NCBI RefSeq assembly: GCF_009617995.1
Contig: NZ_CP044129.1
Location: forward strand, 248,001-312,000
Source of the DNA: Halomicrobium sp. LC1Hm
GTDB lineage: Archaea; Halobacteriota; Halobacteria; Halobacteriales; Haloarculaceae
Direction of reading: 5' to 3'
DNA length: 64,000 nt
Below are positions 27,758 to 35,777 of this stretch, in pieces (the stretch's first letter is position 1; every line of letters begins with the position of its first letter). Both the position numbers and the translations under genes were made by a program. The notes under the pieces were generated by a model. It did not search any database, was not told the origin of the DNA, and saw only the letters and a program-made list of their open reading frames with translations.

Positions 27758-28448
27758 TCGTGTTTAGTTAGTGGTATTGCACCAACGAGCGAAGCTCTAC
27801 AACCAATTTTCTGCTGTTTTCGGCCCGACATGGCTGAAACAATTTGAGAACGACGAGTTCGTCACTTCAACTCTCGAAAGATGCGTTCGACAGCGTTCCG
27901 ATTTCCGTGACGAGATATCTGAAATCGGTGTCCAGATCGTTGCAGTGCAGTTTGGAGGTGTTGAGCACTATCGACGAGAAAAGCGGCAGCTTCGACATCG
28001 TGTTTTTCTCGGAGTTCGCGGAGGAATATCTCGGTCAGAGATGTCATGGTCGTAGTAAACAGTCGGACGTGAAGCAACTCGCTGGTTTGTGGGTTTGCGG
28101 CAGCGTACAGCCAAAATTGCTGGTCATTGATTCAAACCACTGTCTCGTCAAGCGCGATCTGATTCGGTGATCGACCAGATTCGGGCTGTAGATCGGCCTT
28201 CTGCACCCAATCGTGGATGGCCTTCCGACTGCGTTGGACACCCAGAGCTTCGAGGAGATCGACGGTATTCAACAATGAAAGCCCCGCAACGTGCGATTGA
28301 ATACCCAGCGCCATTGCCGGCTTGGGTGTCTGCTCGCGCTTCACAAAATCCAAATCAATCCACTCTCTACTACCACTGAGGCGGCTGATTTCTGGCATGG
28401 ACACCAAAAAATCCGTCTTCCTCACCTTTCATGCTTAACTAAACACGA
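27758..28448 (-). mobile_element. Second IS6-like element, decayed
   Basis: Inverted repeats TCGTGTTTAGTTA at 27758-27770 and TAACTAAACACGA at 28436-28448 enclose about 690 bp of transposase remnant. These ends differ from those of the GGCACTGTC element, so this is a separate family. The right end lies immediately upstream of the promoter of the gene at 28499. Confidence 0.75.
27862..28425 (-). pseudogene. IS6-like transposase remnant with frameshifts
   Basis: The N-terminal part (28425-28132) reads DLDFVKREQTP and later SPNQIALDETVV with the first Asp. The C-terminal part (28077-27862) in another frame reads LREKHDVEAAAFLVDSA and NAVERIFRELK with the second Asp and the Glu. A frameshift separates them near 28100. 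It is related in sequence to the transposase remnant at 48325. Confidence 0.75.
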
Positions 28449-28498
28449 CTTACGCAAGATCGGTAGATTTAAAATGAATAGCTTCATTCATGAAAATG

Positions 28499-29194
28499 AT
28501 GTCTGATAAGGACATTCAAACTGGGGAAAGAAGGTTGAATCGTCGCAGTATCCTAAAGCTGTCGGGCGCATTAGGAACTTCACTCTCTGGTGTGGGAGTA
28601 GCAGCAGGAAGAGATCGAAGTAGATCAAATAACGGAAAAAGAGATAAGAAGATTAAATCTTTAATTCAAGAGCTTAAGACTGCTGATGACAAAGAGGAAT
28701 ATTATAAGAGTCTTTCAGAGAAAGAGAAAGAGTTGCTTAAAGAGGGACTCCGTCCGGTAAAGATCGGATCAGTGTGGACCAGTAATAAACAAGTTGTTTC
28801 GATTCAGGGGATGGAAACAACATACACGGAGATCCAGCACGTGACTGCTGATAATATATACGACGACGAGATAATACAGTACAATCATGAGTTAAAATGG
28901 ACAGTAGATAAAGAAAATGACGAAATCACAGGTATGAATGTGAGCACAGGAGGAGAGGGGACATTTTTCTGGCAATATACAAAAGACATTGATCCCGAAC
29001 AGAGAACTATCGATGACGATGGCTGCCACTCAAAAAAGTCTGGTCTCTTCCAATATTGCAACGAAGTAAAAGGGGTTGGATTCTGTACTGCTGAATTAAA
29101 TACCAGGCTCACTAGTGATATCTCAGGATTCCCCAATGGTCGCAGTTCTACTAGAAACGATAAAGATATAGAATGTGGCAGGAGCTGTTACTAA
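28499..29194 (+). CDS. Tat-exported protein with Cys-rich C-terminus, hypothetical
   Basis: 231 residues from ATG 28499; ATGs 3 and 9 bases earlier are alternatives. The leader RRLNRRSILKLSGALGTSLS is Tat-type. A Lys/Glu-rich helical segment (about 45-80) follows, and the last 70 residues hold five Cys (GCHSK, YCNEV, FCTAE, ECGRSC). TTTAAAAT at about 28468 is a plausible TATA box with little or no leader. GC content is low and there are ISs on both sides, so it is probably foreign. It has size features of a secreted toxin or peptide precursor but no recognisable halocin signature. Confidence 0.65.
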   Translation: MSDKDIQTGERRLNRRSILKLSGALGTSLSGVGVAAGRDRSRSNNGKRDKKIKSLIQELKTADDKEEYYKSLSEKEKELLKEGLRPVKIGSVWTSNKQVVSIQGMETTYTEIQHVTADNIYDDEIIQYNHELKWTVDKENDEITGMNVSTGGEGTFFWQYTKDIDPEQRTIDDDGCHSKKSGLFQYCNEVKGVGFCTAELNTRLTSDISGFPNGRSSTRNDKDIECGRSCY

Positions 29195-29254
29195 CTAAAC
29201 GATACCGTCTGAGATCCAATCAAAGATGTTCTCAACTAATATTACCAAATTCTT

Positions 29255-29967
29255 GTCACTGTCTAGTTGAGGGATTGAGGAACGAGCAGGCCGTAGCGAG
29301 AACTGATCATGGAACTCGCAGACCTGCTCAGAGAAACGTTAGAAACGGACGATCAAGACGTTTGGGAGAACAAGCGGACTCCGACACCCGTCCGGCGATT
29401 TGGGGTGCGTCTCCACACGGCGGGGCTGTCAATCAGGGAGACGGTGGCGATCTTAGAGTTACTGGGTGTCGATTGTTCTCATGGCGCTGTCTGGAATTGG
29501 GTGCAGACGCTGTCTGAAGCACAGAGCGACCCGCCGACGTTCACGAGAGCAAACTCTCGTGCAGCCCATCAGATCGCAAGCGATCTGAGGACGGCGTCGC
29601 CGTCGCGGGTCGCGGTCGACGAAAAACAGATCGAAGTTGATGGTGAGAAAAATGGTTGTACGCCGAGATTGACACCGACTCAAAATTACTGCTCGAAGTC
29701 GACGTATTCAGCCGCCGCGGGACAGATCCAGCAGCGGCGTTCCTCCATCGACTCACCGAGAAACACGATTTCGCTGAGACAGAGTTTCTCGTCGATGCTG
29801 GTGGCTATTTGACTGCCCTCGCACGTCACAAATTGAGCGGTCGCCTCGACTATCGAACGCGAAACCACATCGAAAAATAGTTCCAGACCGTCACCATGCG
29901 AATCGACCGCTTTCACACGTACTGGCGGGGCAGTCAATCGAGCGCCAGACAGTGGTTACGACGCTTT
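29255..29967 (+). mobile_element. IS6-like insertion sequence, copy 3 (right end lost)
   Basis: The left terminus GTCACTGTCTAGTT is at 29255. The sequence follows copy 2 and copy 1 until 29967, where it stops inside the final transposase codons and the 80-bp palindromic repeat begins at once. The right terminal repeat is absent. Confidence 0.8.
29309..29967 (+). pseudogene. IS6-like transposase, frameshifted and 3'-truncated (copy 3)
   Basis: It starts MELADLLRETLETDD. It carries a 60-base two-hairpin insertion (FTRANSRAAHQIASDLRTA) before AVDEKQIEVDG, then a frameshift near 29650, where the reading moves to EIDTDSKLLLEVDVFSRRG. A stop replaces the Trp codon of the conserved HIEKWFQ at about 29878. 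The end is cut by the repeat at 29968. It is inactive. Confidence 0.8.
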
Positions 29968-30047
29968 ATACTCCCGGCTGTACATCTGTGACCGATTTCG
30001 CCACCCCGGGGTGGCGAAGATCTTCACGAAGTGACAGCCGGCAGTAT
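29968..30047. repeat. 80-bp palindromic repeat, full copy
   Basis: Left arm ATACTCCCGGCTGTAC, centre CGCCACCCCGGGGTGGCG, right arm GTGACAGCCGGCAGTAT. It truncates IS copy 3 on its left and is fused on its right to a fragment of the rfcS 3' end. Confidence 0.85.
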
Positions 30048-30084
30048 CAGCGAGGCCAGCATCGCTTCGAGCTGGATCCGCTCG
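30048..30084 (-). pseudogene. Duplicated 3' fragment of rfcS
   Basis: 37 bases are identical to the segment at 31000-31036 near the end of the intact rfcS. On the minus strand it encodes ERIQLEAMLASL and then runs into I-L-P-A-V from the repeat. This matches the arrangement at the glutaredoxin fragment. Confidence 0.8.
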
Positions 30085-30147
30085 CCGCGCTGGTCCTCCT
30101 GACAACGGATACTTTTTTACGGTCAGATTGACTACCTTCAGACAGTA

Positions 30148-30306
30148 ATGGCGTCGAATCCCCAGTCTATTGCGTCTGACGAACCCCACCGTCGGGAGCT
30201 GCCCGAGGAGATCAGTGCCGACGAGCACGGCACGATCACACTGGCGTTCCGCGACGAGCGCGTCGGCGACAGTGACGCCTTCGAGATGCCCGAACGCGAC
30301 GACTAG
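30148..30306 (+). CDS. 52-residue acidic protein, hypothetical
   Basis: ATG 30148 to TAG 30306 encodes MASNPQSIASDEPHRRELPE and continues acidic to EMPERDD. It has halophile-like composition, no membrane segment and no Cys. A T-rich TATA-like element (about 30110-30118) precedes it. Its stop overlaps the stop of the convergent gene by two to three bases. The family is not recognised. Confidence 0.55.
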   Translation: MASNPQSIASDEPHRRELPEEISADEHGTITLAFRDERVGDSDAFEMPERDD

Positions 30307-30923
30307 TCGTACAGCTGGACGTTCGTCGCCGCTCTCCTGAGTTCGTCGTCACCGAACTGCTCTGTCAGTTGGCGTTCGAGTTCGTCGACGATCCCTTCGA
30401 CCGGCTCGGCACTGTTTTCGACGACCGGTGCGAGTGCGAACGCGTCGCCAGAGACATCGTGAAAGAACGTCGAGAATGCGGGGTTACCGTCGCCCCAGCT
30501 CCCGTGGCGCTCGATACTCGTGACGGGGACGACGACGACGGGATCGGGGAACGAATCGACTTCGGCGATGTTGACGCCCACGAGTCCGTTGTGGTGGACG
30601 GCGTGACGAAGGCCGACGAGTTTCGGCATCTCGTGTTCGATCGGCGCATGCTGTTCTAGCCGAGTGCCGAACTCGTCGTGGGTCCGATCGACCATCTCGC
30701 CCAGCATGTGCAGGAGACTCGCGTACTGGTAAATCGACCACTCACATTCGTTGAGGTCGCGGCGGAGTTCCCGTCGCCCGGAGAACTTCAGTCGATAGGT
30801 GTGAACGCACTTGTCCATATCGCTGAGCGCCGTCTGTCGCGTGTCTCGAAGCTTCGATCTGATACTGTCGAACTCGACGAGGCGTCGCGCCGCGTGCGCC
30901 AGATCGGCCGCCGGAGGTGACAC
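30303..30923 (-). CDS. Haloarchaeal hypothetical protein
   Basis: 206 residues. The N-terminal half is helical (AARRLVEFDSIRSKLRDTR, then YQYASLLHMLGEMVDRTHD) and contains the motif HAVHHNGLVGVN near 108-119. The C-terminal half is more beta-like (DPVVVVPVTSIERHGSWG). There is no signal or membrane segment. It could be a nucleic-acid or nucleotide-binding helical protein, but no family is recognised. Intergenic 30924-30983 separates it from rfcS. Confidence 0.7.
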   Translation of the reverse strand: MSPPAADLAHAARRLVEFDSIRSKLRDTRQTALSDMDKCVHTYRLKFSGRRELRRDLNECEWSIYQYASLLHMLGEMVDRTHDEFGTRLEQHAPIEHEMPKLVGLRHAVHHNGLVGVNIAEVDSFPDPVVVVPVTSIERHGSWGDGNPAFSTFFHDVSGDAFALAPVVENSAEPVEGIVDELERQLTEQFGDDELRRAATNVQLYD

Positions 30924-30983
30924 TGGTGGTTCGCTCTGTCGGCCGCTGATTAAACGTACCGTTTCGGACCGCCGTAGAGTGAC

Positions 30984-33257
30984 CTACTCGTCTAAGCTCA
31001 GCGAGGCCAGCATCGCTTCGAGCTGGATCCGCTCGTTGGCCCCCTCGGTGATCCGGTAGTCCGTCTCGCCGACCCGATCGAGGATACGGACGGCCTGCTC
31101 GTCGGGCACGTCGAACTCCCAGATCGACCGGTGGAGCTGGTCGATGATGTCGCCACCGGCGATCCCCTCCTCCGTGATGAGGTCGTCCAGCTGCGCCCGA
31201 GCGGCCGTGAAGTCGCCGTCGATGGCGTCCTGAACCATCCCCTGGATGACCTCCGGACGGGCCGTCGAAGTGATCGCGAAGACCGCTTCCTCGTCGACAA
31301 CCTCCCCCGAGACCGAGGCCGCTTGCAGGCCGTTGATCGCCTTGCGCATGTCGCCCCCGGCGGCGTAGACCAGCGCGTCGACGCCGTCATCGGTGAGTTC
31401 GATCCCTTCCTCGTCGGCGATGTGACGGATCTCTTCCTCGACGGCCTCGTCGCCCAGCGGCGAGAAGCGGAAGACGGCACACCGGGACTGGATCGGATCG
31501 ATAATCTGGCTGGAGTAGTTACACGACATGATGAAGCGGACGTTGTTCGAGAACTGTTCCATCGTCCGCCGGAGTGCTGACTGGGCGTCGCTGGTGTTGT
31601 GGGTCAGAATCCCGTTCGCGAGCATGAAGTTCGGGGTCCCCTCCATACTGATGTTGTATGCTTTCCCCCGATGACTGTACTCGATACTGTTCACCGTCGC
31701 GGTATCGACGGCCTGTCGACCACCATCTGAGACGACGGCGGCGTCGAACTCGTCTCTATCGTAGTGTTCGTGATGTGGGAGGGCGCTGTCACCGACGACG
31801 ACGAACCGATACTCGTCACCGTAGGTTTCGAGGAACTCCTCGACCTTCTCCGTCTGTCCCCACAGTGCGGCGACACCTTTGACTTCGATGACCGTATCGT
31901 CGACGAGGAAGTCGGGGTGAAAGACCGAGTCGGATAGTTCGAACTCCGGTTCGTACTCGTACTCGATATCGGCATCTTGGAGCGTCTTTGCGACCTCGTA
32001 CTCCCAGTCAGATCGAACGAGGTGACCGAGCTCTTCGCTGTGTCGGATGTTTCCGCCCGTCGGTTCGTGTCCTTGCAGGGCCTCTGACACCTTCTGTGCG
32101 ACTTCAGGATCGCGCATTGGGTTGTTGTCCCCGGTGATATCACAGACGGGATAGTCACAGTTCTCCGTCGCTTTTTCGATTATTTCGGCTTTTCTCTCGT
32201 CGTCCACGTTCGCCCACCATTCCGCACTGGAGCGACCGATCTCCTCTTTTACCGTGTCAGCGTCGGCGTCGACGACCCACTCCTCCCACGAAGTGCCGGA
32301 TCGAAGTTCGCTGACCGTCTCACGGAACTGGTCGATGCGTTCCTGATCCATCTCCCAGACCGACACGCCGTGGAAGTCGCCGCCGTAGTTGGGATTGTTT
32401 TCGCCCGATAATCGCCCGTCGGAGAGTTTCTCGACGATCTTCTCACGTCGTTCGTCCGACCACTCGGTGCCGTGCATCGGATTGCCGTCACCCTGCATCT
32501 CGCGGCTGTGACCGTCGTTTTTGCAGGCGAGTGAACAGAACCGACCCGTCGTCCAGTCCCCACAGATCTCACACTGAGAGACGCCGACTGGTTCTTTGAA
32601 ATCGGCGATCTCGTCTCCGGGTTCCAGTTCTTGTAGCTCCTTTTCGACGAGTCTGCCGTCTTCTCCCACAACGAAGAACGGATGCGAGAGGCTCGCGAGG
32701 ATCGTCCGCCCGTCCGAGAGCTCGATTTCGAAGAAGTCGGCGACGCCGGAGTCGACGAGCCGACCCTTGTCGGACTGTATTTCGTTGGTCTCGAAGTCGA
32801 CGGATGGAATCGGTTCCCCGTCCGCCGCTACGTCTTCGATCTCTTTCACTTCCGGCTTGGACGGGTACCCTGTCACGACCTCAGTTCCTGGCGGTACACA
32901 GAGCGCGTCTGCCTCGTCGAGAAATATTATTCGGTAGTCGACACCGCCGAAAGAAGTGCGGGCGAAGCTCTTGATCCGGTCTCGGACCACGTCGATCCCG
33001 CGTTCGTCGGAGGCGTTCAGTTCGAGGAAGTGCTCCTGCCAGTCCTCGCCGTACAGTTCCCGGGCGATAGCCGTCGCGCTCGTGGTCTTGCCGGTGCCGG
33101 CCGGCCCCGCGAACAGCATGTGGCTCAGATCGTTGCGATCGACGTAGCTCTGCAGGCGCTCGACGATCGTCTCGTGGCCCACGACGTCTGCCAGGGTCTG
33201 CGGGCGGTACTTCTCGATCCAGACTTCCTCCCGACCCGAACGCTCGACCTCGCTCAT
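30984..33257 (-). CDS. rfcS: Replication factor C small subunit, interrupted by an intein
   Basis: 757 residues as translated. Residues 1-119 and 555-757 form a normal 322-residue RFC small subunit, the AAA+ clamp loader that places PCNA on primed DNA. Seen: the RFC box EKYRPQTLADVVG, Walker A GPAGTGKTT at 51-59, Walker B FLDEADAL ending at 119, sensor 1 MSCNYSSQIIDPIQSR and the C-terminal collar domain. The intein sits immediately after Walker B, before TSDAQSALRRTM, so the subunit is inactive unless splicing occurs. A fragment of its 3' end is duplicated at 30048-30084. Confidence 0.95.
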   Translation of the reverse strand: MSEVERSGREEVWIEKYRPQTLADVVGHETIVERLQSYVDRNDLSHMLFAGPAGTGKTTSATAIARELYGEDWQEHFLELNASDERGIDVVRDRIKSFARTSFGGVDYRIIFLDEADALCVPPGTEVVTGYPSKPEVKEIEDVAADGEPIPSVDFETNEIQSDKGRLVDSGVADFFEIELSDGRTILASLSHPFFVVGEDGRLVEKELQELEPGDEIADFKEPVGVSQCEICGDWTTGRFCSLACKNDGHSREMQGDGNPMHGTEWSDERREKIVEKLSDGRLSGENNPNYGGDFHGVSVWEMDQERIDQFRETVSELRSGTSWEEWVVDADADTVKEEIGRSSAEWWANVDDERKAEIIEKATENCDYPVCDITGDNNPMRDPEVAQKVSEALQGHEPTGGNIRHSEELGHLVRSDWEYEVAKTLQDADIEYEYEPEFELSDSVFHPDFLVDDTVIEVKGVAALWGQTEKVEEFLETYGDEYRFVVVGDSALPHHEHYDRDEFDAAVVSDGGRQAVDTATVNSIEYSHRGKAYNISMEGTPNFMLANGILTHNTSDAQSALRRTMEQFSNNVRFIMSCNYSSQIIDPIQSRCAVFRFSPLGDEAVEEEIRHIADEEGIELTDDGVDALVYAAGGDMRKAINGLQAASVSGEVVDEEAVFAITSTARPEVIQGMVQDAIDGDFTAARAQLDDLITEEGIAGGDIIDQLHRSIWEFDVPDEQAVRILDRVGETDYRITEGANERIQLEAMLASLSLDE
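31596..32900 (-). other. RFC intein, 435 residues, with zinc-finger-like and PD-(D/E)xK-like regions
   Basis: It starts with Cys (CVPPGTEVVTG) and ends ILTHN before extein Thr, as a class 1 intein. Block B is ASLSHPFFVV. Between the splicing blocks there is a CxxC-x8-CxxxC cluster (110-126 of the intein) and three NUMOD3-like motifs (GDGNPMHG, GENNPNYG, GDNNPMRD). A nuclease-like segment follows with DWEYEVAK and HPDFLVDDTVIEVKG (Asp330, Glu339, Lys341). No LAGLIDADG motif is present. It is probably a homing element of a PD-(D/E)xK or Vsr-like type. Its activity is inferred. Confidence 0.9.
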
Positions 33258-33317
33258 ACCCCATCGGAGGGTGGGACCGTCCTTAACTGGTTTGAAACTG
33301 CCAGCCTCGACGGGGCG

Positions 33318-34058
33318 CTATTCGGGAACGACGCCGACCGTCAGTAGCGTGCCGTACTCGCGGTATCGCTCGACCATCGCCGCGCGCGTCTCCCAGTCCT
33401 CGGTCGGGAACTCGCTCTCGGTGGGGATCTCCGTCTCCGTGTCCGGAATCCGGTCCTGGCCCGCGACGGCGAAGCCGGCCTCGCGGAACGCCTCGCGGTA
33501 CTGCCGTTCGCTCCACAGCAGCATCGGCACGCCGACCAGTTCCTCCCACTCGTGGGAGTGGACGTGCTCCTCCCAGCGGTTGACGGCACAGTAGAAGGTC
33601 CCGCCGGGGCGCAGGACGCGGCGGAGTTCGTCGAGCACCGTGTGAGGGTTCTGGGCGTAGTAGAACGCCTCCATCGACCAGCAGTGGTCGATGCTGTCGT
33701 CGTCGAAGGGCAGGTGCTCGAAGTCGCCGACGGCGAAGGCGACCCGCGGGTCGTCGGTGTAGGCGCGTGCGTTGTGGGCCATCTCCGGCGCGGCGTCGAC
33801 GCCGTAGACGCGGCCCACGTCTTTCGTCTCGCGCAGGGCACGGCCGGCGTAGCCGCTGCCACAGCCCAGATCGAGGACGGTGTCGCCCTCGTCTCGCGGG
33901 TCACCACGCTCCCCGCTCGACCGTTTCGAGGCGCTACGCGCCTCGCTCTCCACCGGCATCCGGGCCAGCGCGTGCTTGGCCGTGTGCCAGTGGCGCTCTT
34001 CCATCCCCTGATCTTTGCCCGAACGAGCCCACTCGTCGAAGGCGTCGCTGACGCTCAT
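33318..34058 (-). CDS. SAM-dependent methyltransferase
   Basis: 246 residues from ATG 34058 (MSVSDAFDEWARSGKDQGME). Class I fold: motif I VLDLGCGSGYAG near 61-72, acidic loop VYGVDAAPEM, and motif IV region HCWSMEAFYYAQNP. Such enzymes methylate small molecules or lipids; the substrate is unknown. Between LARMP and DTVLDL there is an extra 20-residue Ser/Arg/Glu-rich segment encoded by hairpin DNA (see 33927), which looks like an in-frame insertion. The UbiE/MenG-like overall pattern is only general. Confidence 0.85.
   Translation of the reverse strand: MSVSDAFDEWARSGKDQGMEERHWHTAKHALARMPVESEARSASKRSSGERGDPRDEGDTVLDLGCGSGYAGRALRETKDVGRVYGVDAAPEMAHNARAYTDDPRVAFAVGDFEHLPFDDDSIDHCWSMEAFYYAQNPHTVLDELRRVLRPGGTFYCAVNRWEEHVHSHEWEELVGVPMLLWSERQYREAFREAGFAVAGQDRIPDTETEIPTESEFPTEDWETRAAMVERYREYGTLLTVGVVPE
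33927..33945. repeat. Hairpin inserted inside the methyltransferase gene
   Basis: CGAGGCGC and GCGCCTCG pair around TAC. It is part of an insertion of about 60 bases (33894-33953) that encodes ESEARSASKRSSGERGDPRD in frame just before SAM motif I. Confidence 0.6.
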
Positions 34059-34213
34059 ACCGAGCGAACGCGGGGACGGGACAAAGGCGGTTCGGACGGT
34101 CGCGATCGTGACACGTGTGTTCGTCTGCGAGGGCTGGACGCGACTCCGGCGTGCCCTGTCGCTGTGACTGTCGAACACAAACCGTTTTGCCGGCCGGCCG
34201 CCCAGACCACGGC

Positions 34214-34654
34214 ATGGCACGGCCCCCGCGCTATCGGATCGCCGACACGGCCCAGCAACTCGTCGGCGGGTTCCTGCTGGCCGGTCCCTTCGTCGTCACC
34301 GAGGAGGTGTGGGTGCTGGCGGCGAACATGACCGACGCCCACGCGCTCCTCGTCGTCGCCATCGTCTTCGCGATCGGCTACGGCGCGCTGTACAAGGCCG
34401 ACGACGACCGCGATCCCGACACCGAGGCCGAGGTCGCCGGTGTGCCGATCCGGTTCGTCTCGCTGATGGGCGTCTCCTTTGGCTCCGTGGCGATCCTCGC
34501 GCTCGCGTTCACCGCACCGCAGACGTTCCTCGTCGAGGCGGAGATCCTGGCGGAGCCGACCCAGCGGAGGGTGTTCACGACCACGCTGAAGGCCGTCTCC
34601 GTGGGCGCGATCTTCAGCGTCGTCGGGGCCGCGACCGCCGACAGCGTCTTCTGA
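34214..34654 (+). CDS. DUF2391-type membrane protein
   Basis: 146 residues from ATG 34214. Four membrane segments are visible (about 13-33, 40-58, 78-98, 122-142), with a conserved-looking RYRIADTAQQLVGGFLLAGP opening. It resembles the DUF2391 family of small integral membrane proteins. Its function is unknown. It is divergent from the methyltransferase. Confidence 0.75.
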   Translation: MARPPRYRIADTAQQLVGGFLLAGPFVVTEEVWVLAANMTDAHALLVVAIVFAIGYGALYKADDDRDPDTEAEVAGVPIRFVSLMGVSFGSVAILALAFTAPQTFLVEAEILAEPTQRRVFTTTLKAVSVGAIFSVVGAATADSVF

Positions 34655-34749
34655 GCCCGTCGGACCGCTTGCCCGATCGGTGTGGTCACATCTCTCGTCG
34701 GGGGAAACGACCGATACTCTAAAGCGCGCCGGGCACCCTTTGCGACCAC

Positions 34750-35328
34750 ATGGAGTATTCCCTCGCCATCGAGAACACGCCCGAGTCGATCCCGGGCGGG
34801 ACGGGCATCCTCTTGTTACATCCGAGCACCGGCGAGACGGACCGACTGGACACCGACTTCCTCAGTACCGACACCGACCACCTGCTGGTGGTCTCGACGC
34901 GGACGACCGCCCGCGAGGTCGAACAGAAACTGGAGTACTACGAGGTCGACGAGGACCGAGCGACCATCCTCGACACGCTGTCCGTCGAGCGCGGGTACAC
35001 GCGCCGGAAGTCCGACAACGTCCGCTACGTCTCCGCGCCCGACGACTGGGAGGCCATCGTCGACGAGGCCGAGACGTTCCTGACCGATCACGACGGCAAG
35101 CTGCGGGTGACCTTCGACTCCGTCACGGAACTGATCTACTACGCCGACGAGGACCGCGCCGTCCAGGCGCTGGAGCGGCTCCTCGACCTGCTGGCCGACC
35201 ACGACGCCGTCGGGATGTTCCACCTCGCTCGCGGCGTCCACGACGACGAGACGGTCGACCGGTTCCGGGAGCTGTTCGACGGCGTCGTCGAACTCGACGA
35301 GGACGGCTCGATCACCAGCCAGTTCTGA
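34750..35328 (+). CDS. RecA/KaiC-like domain protein without Walker A
   Basis: 192 residues. Alternating beta and alpha segments (GILLLHPSTGE, LLVVSTRTTAREVEQKLEYY, LRVTFDSVTELIYYAD, GMFHLARGVHDDETV) resemble the degenerate KaiC/RecA-type domains common in haloarchaea. The ATP-binding P-loop is missing, so any regulatory role would be non-catalytic. Its stop TGA is the first part of the short palindromic repeat at 35328. Confidence 0.65.
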   Translation: MEYSLAIENTPESIPGGTGILLLHPSTGETDRLDTDFLSTDTDHLLVVSTRTTAREVEQKLEYYEVDEDRATILDTLSVERGYTRRKSDNVRYVSAPDDWEAIVDEAETFLTDHDGKLRVTFDSVTELIYYADEDRAVQALERLLDLLADHDAVGMFHLARGVHDDETVDRFRELFDGVVELDEDGSITSQF

Positions 35329-35364
35329 TACGACCGGCTGTCACGAAGTGACAGCCGGCAGTAT
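35328..35364. repeat. Short form (37 bp) of the palindromic repeat
   Basis: ATACGACCGGCTGTCAC and GTGACAGCCGGCAGTAT pair around GAA. The central CGCCACC...GGTGGCG stem of the 80-bp form is absent. It overlaps the stop codon of the gene ending at 35328. Confidence 0.85.
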
Positions 35365-35460
35365 GAGACGGCCGGCCGTCGCTGTCCGCGCCGAACCGCG
35401 ACCCGCGCTCGCATCGAGGAACGAACCATTAAGAGGCCAGATTTCCTTATTGAGAGACGT

Positions 35461-35619
35461 ATGCCGGAATGCCAGAACTGCGGTAACTTCGTGACGGCTG
35501 ACTACGCACGGGTCTTCACACCCAACGGGGTCGATGCACCGCGGGTCTGTCCGCAGTGCGAGGACAAGATTCGCGACGGCGCGGGCGTTCGGGAAGCCCG
35601 GTCGAAACGGCGCGGATAG
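35461..35619 (+). CDS. Small zinc-ribbon protein (DUF7563-like)
   Basis: 52 residues from ATG 35461. Two CxxC pairs (MPECQNCGNFV and RVCPQCEDKI) form a zinc ribbon. It is a close paralogue of the 49-residue protein at 40299 ([19 protein letters not shown]). It is short and basic at the end. Its function is unknown; single zinc ribbons of this kind may bind RNA or partner proteins. A TATA-like TTAAGAGG lies about 30 bases upstream. Confidence 0.7.
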   Translation: MPECQNCGNFVTADYARVFTPNGVDAPRVCPQCEDKIRDGAGVREARSKRRG

Positions 35620-35734
35620 TCTCCGATCGTCGCGCGGCCTGACAGACACGCGAACGCTGCGGGTTCTCTCGTCTCACGTACGCCACAGTCGAGCGCGCGT
35701 AGCGAGCGCTCGGCCGGGCAGCTCTGTCGGTCTC

Positions 35735-35777
35735 GTACTGCCGGCTGTCACTGTTACAGACTTACAGCCGGCAGTAT
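35735..35777. repeat. Palindromic repeat copy at the phosphomutase 3' end
   Basis: GTACTGCCGGCTGTCACTG and ACAGCCGGCAGTAT form a shortened copy. The TGA stop of the minus-strand gene at 35777-35779 overlaps its end. A hairpin GAGCGCGCG..CGAGCGCTC lies just before it (about 35691-35712). Confidence 0.8.

Noticed and set aside
28499-29194. Second halocin C8-like precursor
   Set aside because: It has a Tat leader and C-terminal Cys residues, but only five Cys with different spacing and no hydrophobic Gly/Ala-rich peptide.
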